DNA of 46,563 bases from a virus, in the IMG/VR virus record IMGVR_UViG_3300046002_006534, positions 1 through 46,563 of that record. The stretch is one strand, 5' to 3'. Under the pieces are notes generated by a model. That model did not search any database. It had not been told where the DNA came from and saw only the letters and a program-made list of their open reading frames with translations. Shown piece by piece: positions 15,174 through 22,897 of this stretch. Position numbers and translations under genes: made by a program. Numbering within the stretch: position 1 is the first letter of the stretch; each line of letters begins with the position of its first letter.

Positions 15174-15455
15174 ATGGTCAAAGTTCTTATTTACGGCTCA
15201 AAAGAAATTTATGATAATGCACCTTTTGATGGTCAGGCAGAAGCAGATGTAATTGCATATAGAAAAAATGAAGCTTATGTAATACTTAAGAATCGTACAT
15301 TTCAATATATGGCAAAAGAGATTGTTTATTTTACAATGAATAGAATTTTGGAATGGGTAGAACTAGATGAATGGAAACGTGATCTTGCAAGACATAAATT
15401 GACTGAAAGTTACAAAGATCACCCCTACACGAGGTTAATGAAAAATGATGTATAG
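15174..15455 (+). CDS. Hypothetical protein, 93 aa
   Basis: Small soluble protein between the macro domain and ART genes; basic C-terminus, ends in TAG. No motif recognised. Confidence 0.6.
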   Translation: MVKVLIYGSKEIYDNAPFDGQAEADVIAYRKNEAYVILKNRTFQYMAKEIVYFTMNRILEWVELDEWKRDLARHKLTESYKDHPYTRLMKNDV

Positions 15456-15591
15456 TGTGTGCTACATTGAACAAGATACAAATGGTCTTTGGTATATCAC
15501 GTGGCCTGATTGTACACGTGCATGGGGCCAAGGTTATAAAACCAGTGCATGGGCAAAAAGAACTTTAAATTGGTTGAAAATGAATGGTTGA
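15445..15591 (+). CDS. Hypothetical protein, 48 aa
   Basis: Overlaps both neighbours. Tryptophan-rich (six Trp) and cysteine-containing, beta-like. Start at the first of two tandem ATGs (15445 or 15448). Function unknown. Confidence 0.5.
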   Translation: MMYSVCYIEQDTNGLWYITWPDCTRAWGQGYKTSAWAKRTLNWLKMNG

Positions 15592-16087
15592 TTACGTAAT
15601 TGGAACGGAAAATTTTAGAAAGAATTTAGATGATTGGTTATTTAAAAATGATCAATCGAATGCAAATTTTCTCTTTATAAACAGAAATAAGATTCCAGCC
15701 CCATTTAGATCATACAGACAAAAACTATACAGAGGTATGTATATTGACGATGTAGCACTAGAAAAGATAGAAAAATCTGGTTCTATGTTACTAGATAAGC
15801 ACACATCTTGGTCTAAAGATGAAAAGATAGCAACTAAATTTGTTACAGATGAAAGTTTTTCTCTTGGAAGAACAAATATAGAAAAGAAAAAGATCTTGAT
15901 AGGTAAAGTCATAGCACAATCAAGCCAAATTATAGATATAGATTCATTTGTTCTTTTCATGGGAATACAACAAATGATGATGCTTGGGTATGATGAAACA
16001 AACTTAGACAGTGCATCGAAAGAAAAAGAAGTGTTAGTCTCTAAAGGTACCCGAATATCAAAAAGTGATATTAAAATACTAAAATAA
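15584..16087 (+). CDS. Putative mono-ADP-ribosyltransferase (R-S-E class)
   Basis: 167 residues. LYRG with Arg50, TSWS at 74-77 (STS-like motif) and E147-K-E149 (ExE motif) are in the order and spacing of the R-S-E ADP-ribosyltransferase class, which includes T4 ModA/ModB/Alt and many toxins. Such phage enzymes modify host RNA polymerase, ribosomal or other proteins using NAD+. It shares an operon with a macro-domain protein that could reverse or process the product. The call rests on motifs, not a search. Confidence 0.6.
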   Translation: MVDYVIGTENFRKNLDDWLFKNDQSNANFLFINRNKIPAPFRSYRQKLYRGMYIDDVALEKIEKSGSMLLDKHTSWSKDEKIATKFVTDESFSLGRTNIEKKKILIGKVIAQSSQIIDIDSFVLFMGIQQMMMLGYDETNLDSASKEKEVLVSKGTRISKSDIKILK

Positions 16088-16097
16088 AAGAAAATTG

Positions 16098-16135
16098 TTG
16101 ACATTTACTTGCAGTTAGTTTATACTGATTCTATA
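16098..16135 (+). promoter_or_regulatory. Promoter, class A
   Basis: TTGACA 16098-16103, 17 bases, TATACTGATTCTATA 16121-16135. Heads the wall hydrolase gene. Confidence 0.9.
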
Positions 16136-16155
16136 AGGTAAACAAGAGAGCAGAA

Positions 16156-16713
16156 ATGAAAATCATCACGAAGATCATGATCGGTGTTAATATTGCAGCT
16201 ATTGCAACTGCGAGTTCTATGTATTACACAAAAGTTTCCGAAGACATATTTAGCGCTAATCAAACTCAGTTAATTATAGCTGAAGTTTCTATGCATCTTA
16301 GAAATGCAAAACAAGTTGATTGTCTTGCAAAAAATATCTACCACGAAGCTCGTAATGACGGTATGACAGGTCAACGTGCCGTTGCTTGGGCAACAATGAA
16401 TCGCACCAAAAGTGAAAAATATCCTGACACTATCTGTGATGTAGTTTATCAGGCAGAATTGAATGATAACGGTATCCCGTTGAAGAACAAGTGCCAGTTT
16501 AGCTGGTTCTGTGACGGGAAGTCTGATGATATTACAGATCAGGCAGCATGGAATGTTTCCGCAAAGATCGCGGAAGAGGTTTTTGCCGCATACGGGGATG
16601 AGATTGATCCTACCAATGGCGCGATCATGTATCATGCCAACTACGTGGAACCATTCTGGGTTTCCAGCTATACTGAAACTGCGCGAATTGACTCGCACAT
16701 CTTTTATAATTGA
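16156..16713 (+). CDS. SleB-type cell wall hydrolase (Hydrolase_2)
   Basis: 185 residues. A hydrophobic N-terminal segment (about residues 5-22) acts as signal anchor. The SleB/CwlJ domain follows: LAKNIYHEARN with the catalytic-type Glu, AVAWATMNR, CQFSWFCDG, and a C-terminal HANYVEPFW. Proteins of this family cleave peptidoglycan glycan strands and are common lysins in alphaproteobacterial phages. It is probably the endolysin or a virion-associated muralytic enzyme; the signal segment favours export. Confidence 0.85.
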   Translation: MKIITKIMIGVNIAAIATASSMYYTKVSEDIFSANQTQLIIAEVSMHLRNAKQVDCLAKNIYHEARNDGMTGQRAVAWATMNRTKSEKYPDTICDVVYQAELNDNGIPLKNKCQFSWFCDGKSDDITDQAAWNVSAKIAEEVFAAYGDEIDPTNGAIMYHANYVEPFWVSSYTETARIDSHIFYN

Positions 16714-16722
16714 GGAAATAAA

Positions 16723-16938
16723 ATGCAATATAATATTCAACCAATTGAGACTGCACCAAAGGATGGAACTTATATTCTTGGTATAGTTAAGATAAATGAT
16801 ACGGTTTTGTCTAGAACTACAAAATGGGTCGATACAAAACCCGGCAAGTATAATCAAGATGGCGGATACTGGACATGTCCAAACACGAAAGCAGTTATCG
16901 GACCGTTTACACATTGGATGAAAAATCCAGAACTATGA
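16723..16938 (+). CDS. DUF551-like small protein, 71 aa
   Basis: Contains PIETAPKDGTYILG near the N-terminus and THWMKNP at the C-terminus, the two hallmarks of DUF551-like phage proteins. The biochemical function of that family is unknown. GAGGAAA Shine-Dalgarno; same transcript as the hydrolase. Confidence 0.7.
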   Translation: MQYNIQPIETAPKDGTYILGIVKINDTVLSRTTKWVDTKPGKYNQDGGYWTCPNTKAVIGPFTHWMKNPEL

Positions 16939-16988
16939 ACAAAGGAACTTACATGATCCGTTACAGAAAGTTTTATGAAGACTTCTAG
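16935..16988 (+). CDS. Possible 17-codon peptide
   Basis: ATGA overlap with the preceding stop; an inner ATG at 16953 has AAAGGA upstream. Very short and basic/aromatic. It could be a coupling peptide leading to 17009; weakly supported. Confidence 0.25.
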   Translation: MNKGTYMIRYRKFYEDF

Positions 16989-17008
16989 GCTTAACCTAGG
17001 AGGAATAA

Positions 17009-17221
17009 ATGGCAAAATCACCGGTTTACGGCAGAGGTCGTAATCGCAAACATAATAAAGGCCCTTTTCACGCAGCTGCTGCAAATATTAATATGAAAGG
17101 TAAGAAAAGCAAGTCCGATAATTGCTGGTGCTGTATCTGTATTGATATGCGTGAAGATATTCAAACAAAAGAACATCGTAAAGAAATTAGAGAGTATATG
17201 CAATGCAACGGAAATATCTAA
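17009..17221 (+). CDS. Small basic cysteine-containing protein, 70 aa
   Basis: Strong Shine-Dalgarno AGGAGG at 17000-17005. Basic glycine/lysine-rich N-terminus, then CWCCIC, possibly a metal site. Its stop overlaps the start of the truncated HAD reading frame. Confidence 0.6.
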   Translation: MAKSPVYGRGRNRKHNKGPFHAAAANINMKGKKSKSDNCWCCICIDMREDIQTKEHRKEIREYMQCNGNI

Positions 17222-17284
17222 TCTTTCTTGACATCGACGGTGTATTTACGTCGAATCGGGTTCACTATGCACACAATGCAATGA
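17203..17284 (+). pseudogene. Truncated 5' end of a HAD RNA-repair-like gene
   Basis: The first ~25 codons (with LDIDGVFTSNRVH) closely match the start of the intact gene at 18318, after which similarity stops where the antisense GIY-YIG gene begins. The frame runs on to a TGA at 17370 through unrelated sequence. Either a duplicated gene was replaced by the endonuclease, or insertion plus recombination left the 5' stub. Confidence 0.65.
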
Positions 17285-17287
17285 AAT

Positions 17288-18223
17288 CTATTCATATTCA
17301 TTCTTTATTGATTCTATTTTATTGTCTATCCATTCATCATTTCTTCTATTCCAATTTCTGCCAAGACTGATTTTGTATTTTTTGGACAATGTTTTCAGTT
17401 CTTCAACGTTCTTTCTTAAAAGCATTTTATTTCTGTGATCTGAAATTTTTTCTATTATCTCAGGCGATTTAAATGGATTATCTGCTCCATATTTTTCTAT
17501 GTTAGTTTTTTCTGCTTTTTCCTTGTTTACATACGAAGAGTTACCATACTTTTCTAATTTTGTTTTCTTTGACTTTTCGGTATTATTATAGGTAGGACTG
17601 CCATATTTCTCCAGTTTTGTCAATTTTGACTTTTCATGATTTACAAAAACGGGGTTGCCATACTTTTCTAACTTAGATATAAACATACGATCCTTAATCA
17701 TATCGTTTTGCATTGGATGTTGAACACCGTATCTATCTAGAGAAGTTTCTAAAAATTTATCTCTGTATTCTTCTGTTTTTGAATAATGATCAACACCATA
17801 TCTTTGCAACACCGTATTCTTCTTTCTCATTTGTATTTCTTCGGAATAAATAGGATGAGTTACGCCGTAATAACTTAGCATCATATCTTCATATCTTTTT
17901 GTATTGAAACTAATCAGATGATCATTATTATGACCATTATAAAATTTTGGATGGTTCCTTGCATCTACTTTTACTAAAAACCTAGTTTCATAGTTTTGAG
18001 CTTTTTCTGCTGTTTCAAATGTTCTTATTTTTCGGATGATAAAATTTTCAAATCCATGTTTTCTAATAAGTTTTTTGATGGTTTCCGATGAAGTCTCGTA
18101 TCCGCCTTCTTTCAAAAGCTGACCTGGATGACATCCTTGTGCCCATTTAGCACCAGCGTAATACATACCAGTAGAAACTTCTTGAATGATGTAGAAATAA
18201 GGGATATAAATACCATTTGTCAT
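17288..18223 (-). CDS. GIY-YIG homing endonuclease with KYG repeats
   Basis: 311 residues from ATG at 18223 (AGGAA upstream); a start ten codons earlier is possible. The N-terminal domain has GIYIPYFYI...YYAGAKW, a GIY-YIG variant, then an IRKHGF segment. From about residue 120 there are at least five repeats of the type RYGV/KLEKYGNP, a recurrent DNA-binding repeat in phage endonucleases. It is opposite to flanking genes and sits exactly after a truncated copy of the gene at 18318, as expected for an intron-less homing insertion. Confidence 0.8.
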   Translation of the reverse strand: MTNGIYIPYFYIIQEVSTGMYYAGAKWAQGCHPGQLLKEGGYETSSETIKKLIRKHGFENFIIRKIRTFETAEKAQNYETRFLVKVDARNHPKFYNGHNNDHLISFNTKRYEDMMLSYYGVTHPIYSEEIQMRKKNTVLQRYGVDHYSKTEEYRDKFLETSLDRYGVQHPMQNDMIKDRMFISKLEKYGNPVFVNHEKSKLTKLEKYGSPTYNNTEKSKKTKLEKYGNSSYVNKEKAEKTNIEKYGADNPFKSPEIIEKISDHRNKMLLRKNVEELKTLSKKYKISLGRNWNRRNDEWIDNKIESIKNEYE

Positions 18224-18317
18224 GGCTGTGTTCCTTTCCTGTAAAGTGTTCAAACATAGAGTCAGTGGGACGGCAATCCGCGACTGACACTTCTATTTAT
18301 AATGAAAAGGATTTGAG

Positions 18318-18833
18318 ATGAGAAAATATTTGTGCTTCCTTGATATTGATGGAGTCCTCACATCACAGAGAGTGCATAAGACCTATCAAGGCGAATATGG
18401 AATGTGGTGTCAATTCGATCCCATAGCAGTTCAATTTTTTAATTGGATCCATGACACATATCCAGTTGAGTTTGTTCTCATGTCGACTTGGAAAAATGGA
18501 CTTCGGAATGATGATCAAATGACGGAACATTGGGTTCGGTCAGCATTTGCAAATTCTGGGTTCCGGGGCGAGTTTGCAAGTCCTTGGAAAACAGACCCTG
18601 ATAATTTTGCGCCAGTAAAAAAGTGGGATCGAGGTAATGAAGTCAAAGATTACCTCGAAACATACGCTACTGATGTAGACGATTTTGTTCTGTTCGATGA
18701 TAATCGGTATCGGTTTAATGAAATCCTTGGTAAGAGGCGGCTTGTTCAGACTGATGCAGATAATGGATTATTGCATAAACACATGCTTAACGCTGTTAGT
18801 CTGATGGGTACTTGGGAGAAAAAGAATGTTTGA
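18318..18833 (+). CDS. HAD-domain protein (RNA-repair 'Swiss Army Knife' type)
   Basis: 171 residues. FLDIDGVLTS gives motif I (D-x-D), MSTWK fits motif II with Ser, and FDDNRYRF near the end the acidic motif IV. The pattern DIDGVL...F...STW...DD matches HAD domains found in predicted RNA-repair fusion proteins, which act as 3'-phosphatases on nucleic acid ends. In a phage with split and permuted tRNA-like RNAs this is a plausible end-processing enzyme. Specificity is inferred. Confidence 0.65.
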   Translation: MRKYLCFLDIDGVLTSQRVHKTYQGEYGMWCQFDPIAVQFFNWIHDTYPVEFVLMSTWKNGLRNDDQMTEHWVRSAFANSGFRGEFASPWKTDPDNFAPVKKWDRGNEVKDYLETYATDVDDFVLFDDNRYRFNEILGKRRLVQTDADNGLLHKHMLNAVSLMGTWEKKNV

Positions 18834-19026
18834 AATTACAAAGTTATCTGAGACTTGTTATCTATGTGAAGATGTAGGTCTTGCTATTATAAATTCAGTC
18901 GATTCATTAAATTGGTTTGTTATTGACAAAGGCAATGATAACAAGCCGAGCAAAGTTGTTTTTGGGCCATCAGTATTTGAGCAGTGCCGCGTTTTTGTCG
19001 AAACAGTATTTTTAGGAGAAACGTAA
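18826..19026 (+). CDS. Hypothetical protein, 66 aa
   Basis: Overlaps the HAD gene by 8 bases. Beta-rich, four cysteines. The next ATG follows its TAA directly. Function unknown. Confidence 0.55.
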   Translation: MFEITKLSETCYLCEDVGLAIINSVDSLNWFVIDKGNDNKPSKVVFGPSVFEQCRVFVETVFLGET

Positions 19027-19218
19027 ATGAGTATATTCTGGTGGATTATTCTTGCTTATCTTGTATGGGCCGCGGCAGGAGTTTGTCGAGTTATAAGCCT
19101 TTTGGGTCACAAAAATCACAAAGATACATTACTAGACAAAATACTAATATCTGGTGTAATGCCGATAGCATACATTATGGGTGCAATCACATTTATTAAA
19201 CATAAGGTTAGCAAATGA
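19027..19218 (+). CDS. Small membrane protein, 63 aa
   Basis: Two hydrophobic segments (residues 3-23 and about 43-58) separated by a short His/Lys-rich loop. GGAG upstream. Probably inner-membrane; role unknown. Confidence 0.6.
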   Translation: MSIFWWIILAYLVWAAAGVCRVISLLGHKNHKDTLLDKILISGVMPIAYIMGAITFIKHKVSK

Positions 19219-19409
19219 ACTACGATAGAGAGTTTGAAGAATTTTTTGCAAGAAATACAAGGAAGATGGTTGATGCCGTTTTGTATCCAAAGCATTACGA
19301 GAATGAAAAGAAAATGATGAAGCTCGCATGGGATACTGCCCTTAAATTGAAAGACAGAGAGTATTCCATGCCGGAAGCAGGATCCGGTATTTGGATGAGG
19401 AAAGACTGA
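19215..19409 (+). CDS. Hypothetical protein, 64 aa
   Basis: ATGA overlap with the preceding gene. Charged, helical, Met-rich C-terminus. Precedes the thymidine kinase start without a gap. Confidence 0.55.
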   Translation: MNYDREFEEFFARNTRKMVDAVLYPKHYENEKKMMKLAWDTALKLKDREYSMPEAGSGIWMRKD

Positions 19410-19976
19410 ATGGCTAAACTCACCTTCATCTTTTCATCAATGAACTCCGGCAAGACACTCGCCCTTCTCACCAAAAACTTTATGTTAAAGGAGAAGGGCT
19501 ATCGTACATTGCTAATTAAACCTGCAGTCGATGATAGAACAACAACTATATCAAGTCGTATTGGTCTTGAAGCAGAATGTATAATGGTAGATGATAAATA
19601 TCCAATACTCAGTCAAATATATGAAAAGACTAGTCTATCAGAATATTGCAATATAGATTATATTTTAGTAGACGAAGCACAATTTCTCACAAAAAAACAA
19701 GTCTGGGATTTATCCGATCTCGTTGATTACCATGATGTAAATATCATCTGCTATGGTCTAAAACTTACTTGGAAAGGTGAGTTTTTTGATGGTAGTAAAG
19801 TGTTGATGGAAATAGCAGATGAACTTCAACAGATGGATTCGTTCTGCAAAGAAACAGGAAACCCTGCTCTGTTTCATCATAAATTAGGCGGATCTGATAA
19901 TGCAGTAGAGACTGGTTATGAAGACTTGTATAAGACGGTATCGCGCCGCATTTGGAAGGAGAAGAATAGAAAATAA
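19410..19976 (+). CDS. tdk: Thymidine kinase
   Basis: 188 residues of the type II (TK1-like) family. Walker A is SSMNSGKT at residues 9-16; the Walker B/catalytic segment is ILVDEAQFL near residue 85; GLKLTWKGEFFDGS is the lasso/substrate loop region. It phosphorylates thymidine for phage DNA synthesis. The C-terminal zinc-binding Cys pairs usual in this family are not evident (only one Cys near SFCKETG), so the lasso domain is degenerate. Confidence 0.9.
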   Translation: MAKLTFIFSSMNSGKTLALLTKNFMLKEKGYRTLLIKPAVDDRTTTISSRIGLEAECIMVDDKYPILSQIYEKTSLSEYCNIDYILVDEAQFLTKKQVWDLSDLVDYHDVNIICYGLKLTWKGEFFDGSKVLMEIADELQQMDSFCKETGNPALFHHKLGGSDNAVETGYEDLYKTVSRRIWKEKNRK

Positions 19977-20230
19977 TGTCACTAAGATTAGATTTTAGGT
20001 TCCTAGACAAAGACGGTAAGTTTGTATCCGAAGGAACCATTTCATCATCAAACTATACAGATGATTTACAAAATTTGAACTTTCTTCATAAAAAGTTGAA
20101 AGAACATTTGACTCATCCTATGGTTATTCATAGAACAGCAATAAAATATGCAGTACCAGTCGATGTTAAATCATATATGTTTGATACCGATACGTTTGAA
20201 CTTTTACCAAATAGGTTTGAAAAGAAATGA
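19976..20230 (+). CDS. Hypothetical protein, 84 aa
   Basis: TAATG overlap with tdk and ATGA overlap with pth2 indicate one operon. Beta-rich start, acidic end. Unrecognised. Confidence 0.6.
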   Translation: MSLRLDFRFLDKDGKFVSEGTISSSNYTDDLQNLNFLHKKLKEHLTHPMVIHRTAIKYAVPVDVKSYMFDTDTFELLPNRFEKK

Positions 20231-20571
20231 AACAAATTATTGTAATGAGAAAAGACCTGAATATGCGTTTGGGAAAACAAATAGCACAAGGTGCTCATGC
20301 AAGCATGAAAGCTACGCTTGAAAATCTTGAACATCCGAACGTGAAGGAATGGCTATCAGGTCCATTCACCAAAATTGCCGTTTCGGTAAATTCAGAAGAA
20401 GAACTATTTGAAATTATGAATAAAGCTAAAGAAGCAGGTCTTATTACTGCACTCATCACTGATGCAGGAAGAACCGAATTTAATAATGTGCCGACGAATA
20501 CTTGCATCGCAGTAGGTCCTGCCTCTCATGAGGAACTACTTCCTATTACTGGTTCTCTGAAACTACTATAG
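20227..20571 (+). CDS. Peptidyl-tRNA hydrolase 2 (Pth2/PTRHD family)
   Basis: 114 residues. KDLNMRLGKQIAQGAHAS is the Pth2 N-terminal motif (K...GK..AQ.aHA), and ITDAGRTEF with the late CIAVGPA complete the family pattern. Pth2 releases peptides from peptidyl-tRNA, recycling tRNA after abortive translation. This is the archaeal/eukaryotic type rather than the bacterial Pth1. It suits a phage that supplies a full tRNA complement. Confidence 0.85.
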   Translation: MKQIIVMRKDLNMRLGKQIAQGAHASMKATLENLEHPNVKEWLSGPFTKIAVSVNSEEELFEIMNKAKEAGLITALITDAGRTEFNNVPTNTCIAVGPASHEELLPITGSLKLL

Positions 20572-20606
20572 AATCAGTACTCTTTTATATTATGGATGAT
20601 AATCCA

Positions 20607-20634
20607 ATTATACCACGTGTTAAGATAATGTCAA
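20607..20634 (-). promoter_or_regulatory. Leftward (antisense) promoter
   Basis: On the - strand: TTGACA (complement of 20629-20634), 16-base spacer, TATAAT (complement of 20607-20612). It would transcribe antisense to pth2. An operator copy TATAGAATCAGTAC lies just downstream at about 20568-20582. No leftward gene follows. Confidence 0.55.
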
Positions 20635-20667
20635 CCATTAATGTCGTTATAAAGAGACTTTTGTTGG

Positions 20668-20705
20668 TTGACATTTGCTTTCAAATAGTATATACTGATT
20701 CTATA
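20668..20705 (+). promoter_or_regulatory. Promoter, class A
   Basis: TTGACA 20668-20673, 17 bases, TATACTGATTCTATA 20691-20705. Confidence 0.9.
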
Positions 20706-20719
20706 AGGTAGAGGAACAG

Positions 20720-20983
20720 ATGACAATCAATAGCAACGGTTACATCGCAGTTGACAAACCCGAAGTCAAACGTACAAGACAAGAGTCAATGGACTTGTTT
20801 GATTCATTTTCTCCTGAAATCCGAGCAATCCTTCGAGATGCAAACTACAACGTGTCAATCAAACCAGGGCATGAGAAATTGTTTCGACAAGGTATGTGGT
20901 TGAAAGAAACACTTCACCGAATTTCTCGTGAATCTGCAATGAAAACCTACGGATCAAACTATCCTTTGGAGACTGTAAAATAA
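20720..20983 (+). CDS. Hypothetical protein, 87 aa
   Basis: First gene after a class A promoter. Basic, helical; no motif. TAATG overlap with the following gene. Confidence 0.65.
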   Translation: MTINSNGYIAVDKPEVKRTRQESMDLFDSFSPEIRAILRDANYNVSIKPGHEKLFRQGMWLKETLHRISRESAMKTYGSNYPLETVK

Positions 20984-21219
20984 TGAAAATTGAACATATA
21001 GTTTGGGAAGATTGGAACTACACCGACAAGAAAGTGTTTGGTATTCTTGAGATTGAAGTCCATTGGCATGGCGGCGGGACTGATAAGTTTATCATGGAAG
21101 GCACCTATAGCAATAAAGATCGTGGACTATTTACTAATCGTATCATGGGAACATTGAGTTCTGATACAGAGGGTGTAAGCAATGTCAGTCTCCTTCGCAT
21201 TGGAACGATTGCAGAATAA
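20983..21219 (+). CDS. Hypothetical protein, 78 aa
   Basis: Beta-rich small protein with HWHGGGT near the centre. Co-translated with the preceding gene. Function unknown. Confidence 0.6.
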   Translation: MKIEHIVWEDWNYTDKKVFGILEIEVHWHGGGTDKFIMEGTYSNKDRGLFTNRIMGTLSSDTEGVSNVSLLRIGTIAE

Positions 21220-21222
21220 TTG

Positions 21223-21260
21223 TTGACAAATGCTTTCAAATAGTTTATACTGATTCTATA
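21223..21260 (+). promoter_or_regulatory. Promoter, class A
   Basis: TTGACA 21223-21228, 17 bases, TATACTGATTCTATA 21246-21260. Confidence 0.9.
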
Positions 21261-21280
21261 AGGTATAAAGGAATATCGAC

Positions 21281-21598
21281 ATGAGCACTGGAAAATACTC
21301 ACCTCTTTGCCCTCACGCTAATGAACCTGGATATGATATGTTCAAGTTCAACTGCTATGGGGAAGTCCCGACCGAGTGGAACAAAGACTCGTATAACGAA
21401 AAAACAATGTATGACAACTACGACGACGAAGGATTTGACTCTTACGGATACTCCTGCTTTGATGCCGATGGTGAATATGTCGGCTGCGGCGACGGTGTCG
21501 ACCGCTATGGATACACTGAAATGGACTATCTTACTGGTGGTGACTTGTATTATGATGGGGCTTTCACTCGCATGACTTCGTTTGTTCGTAATCGCTGA
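21281..21598 (+). CDS. Acidic Tyr/Asp/Gly-rich protein, 105 aa
   Basis: About a third of residues are Asp, Glu, Tyr or Gly, including repeats like YDNYDDEGFDSYGYSC and GDGVDRYGY. DNA-mimic or host-takeover proteins often have such composition, but no family is recognised. Confidence 0.6.
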   Translation: MSTGKYSPLCPHANEPGYDMFKFNCYGEVPTEWNKDSYNEKTMYDNYDDEGFDSYGYSCFDADGEYVGCGDGVDRYGYTEMDYLTGGDLYYDGAFTRMTSFVRNR

Positions 21599-21613
21599 TA
21601 GAGGAAATATAAA

Positions 21614-22003
21614 ATGAGCCGCAAGAACGAAAACGGTATCTATGTGAACTATGACAAAATCAACTGTGATCGGTACAGTTTTGAAACTACCGCCGATGGT
21701 GTGAAAGCATATATCGACTCAGTAGTTGAAGCTGCAAATGCCAAAGGTATGGTCGGTGAAGGCCGCTTTGATTTTGAAAGCTGCGCCATCTATTATAGTA
21801 ATGATTATGAGTTGGTTATCACTTACGAATTTGAGCGTGTTGAAACCGAAAAGGAAACCTTTGCTCGTGAAAATGCTGAAGCCAAACGCAAAGAGGCTGC
21901 CTCTGCCAAACGTAAAGCTACTGCTGAAGCTAAGAAGTTGAAGGCTGACGCTGAATATGCTGAGTTCTTGCGGTTGAAAGAAAAGTTCAAGGAGTTGATC
22001 TAA
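21614..22003 (+). CDS. Hypothetical protein with basic/acidic coiled coil, 129 aa
   Basis: N-terminal ~75 residues globular, then a long Ala/Lys/Glu coiled coil (residues ~78-125). GAGGAA Shine-Dalgarno; TAATG overlap downstream. Function unknown. Confidence 0.65.
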   Translation: MSRKNENGIYVNYDKINCDRYSFETTADGVKAYIDSVVEAANAKGMVGEGRFDFESCAIYYSNDYELVITYEFERVETEKETFARENAEAKRKEAASAKRKATAEAKKLKADAEYAEFLRLKEKFKELI

Positions 22004-22221
22004 TGCCTGATATTCTACAAGATCTTTCTAGTGCCGTTGCTGAGATCGAGGGCGGCATCCGTAACACGATGTCTGGCGCCGAACTTTATCTTTTACTGTC
22101 ACGAGCAGTCGGTGAAATTAAACGCCTTCGTGAAAGCAACAGCGATATGGGGTGGCAAATAAATCCTGATCGCTCGGGCGGCCAATTTACGGAAGAAGAA
22201 CTAAATCGTGGAGAATGGTAA
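22003..22221 (+). CDS. Hypothetical protein, 72 aa
   Basis: Helical acidic protein sharing TAATG junctions on both sides. No motif recognised. Confidence 0.55.
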   Translation: MPDILQDLSSAVAEIEGGIRNTMSGAELYLLLSRAVGEIKRLRESNSDMGWQINPDRSGGQFTEEELNRGEW

Positions 22222-22418
22222 TGGATAGTAAAATTATTGAGCGGTTGAAAAAGTTTGCCCGCAAAGAATGCTACTATGACGTAGAAGATGAAGACAAGTG
22301 TATTAATGACTATGCTGGTGGAAATGTAGATGACGCATTCGAACAAGGCGAACATGCTGGCGAAGTGATGTTGGCTCGTGATATTCTTCATCATATGGGC
22401 ATTTCGTGGTGTAAATAA
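22221..22418 (+). CDS. Hypothetical acidic protein, 65 aa
   Basis: Start at ATG 22221 because GGAG (22210-22213) is seven bases upstream; the ATG at 22215 is too close. The GGNVDDAFEQGEHAGEVMLARDIL segment resembles the C-terminal part of the protein at 6902 (DGFQYGSQAGEYELASKIL), suggesting paralogues. Confidence 0.6.
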   Translation: MDSKIIERLKKFARKECYYDVEDEDKCINDYAGGNVDDAFEQGEHAGEVMLARDILHHMGISWCK

Positions 22419-22442
22419 ATAATTCTTTTGTAGGAGGAAGTT

Positions 22443-22604
22443 ATGAAGACTAAACAAGTAAAACTCAAAAAAGAACGAAATCCTTTCGTTCAGCACCTTA
22501 TTGGTAAAAAGCAGGGTGCACACGGCAGAACCAAGAAAGCCGTCCGTCGTGATGAAAAAGCCCAACTTCGTAAAGAATGTTTTGGTCAAGTGGTCATTAT
22601 TTGA
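22443..22604 (+). CDS. Small very basic protein, 53 aa
   Basis: Strong Shine-Dalgarno AGGAGGA at 22432-22438. Lys/Arg-rich, with KKERNPFVQHL and GRTKKAVRR. Composition suggests binding to RNA or DNA. Its 3' end lies in a perfect 13-bp inverted repeat. Confidence 0.6.
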   Translation: MKTKQVKLKKERNPFVQHLIGKKQGAHGRTKKAVRRDEKAQLRKECFGQVVII

Positions 22605-22624
22605 CTATTTTACCAAAACATTCT
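22574..22624 (+). repeat. Perfect 13-bp inverted repeat at a gene end
   Basis: AGAATGTTTTGGT (22574-22586) is the exact reverse complement of 22612-22624, with a 25-base loop holding the stop codon. There is no T-run afterwards, so it may be an RNA 3' end/processing hairpin or a binding site rather than a standard terminator. Confidence 0.5.
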
Positions 22625-22626
22625 GG

Positions 22627-22664
22627 TTGACATATCATACGGAATGGTTTATACTGATTCTATG
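22627..22664 (+). promoter_or_regulatory. Promoter, class A, topoisomerase operon
   Basis: TTGACA 22627-22632, 17 bases, TATACTGATTCTATG 22650-22664. Transcribes 22685 and the topoisomerase genes. Confidence 0.85.
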
Positions 22665-22684
22665 AAATGGAAAGGAACTAAATT

Positions 22685-22897
22685 ATGACTACATTGAATG
22701 GCGGATTCTCCACATCTCGCGGAGATGCTCTTCCTCCTGAAGATCGTGCTCTAATTAACGAATTTATCCGTACCAAAGGTGTTCACACTATCGAACCAGC
22801 TGGTGCTGATGCCAATGAGGCAGCAAGCGGAAGTCGAGAGCGCCTTGCGCAGGCTCGCAGTGACTTTCGTAATACACAGAAAAATAAAAACAAGTAA
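22685..22897 (+). CDS. Hypothetical protein, 70 aa
   Basis: First gene of the topoisomerase operon with AAAGGAA upstream. Hydrophilic, Ala/Glu/Arg-rich and probably disordered. Function unknown. Confidence 0.6.
   Translation: MTTLNGGFSTSRGDALPPEDRALINEFIRTKGVHTIEPAGADANEAASGSRERLAQARSDFRNTQKNKNK

Noticed and set aside
16935-16988. A confident coding call for the 17-codon ORF
   Set aside because: Length and lack of any conserved feature give too little evidence; kept only as a low-confidence feature.
17203-18833. Intron or intein explanation for the interrupted HAD gene
   Set aside because: The downstream copy is full length with its own start, so the upstream piece is a truncated duplicate rather than a 5' exon.
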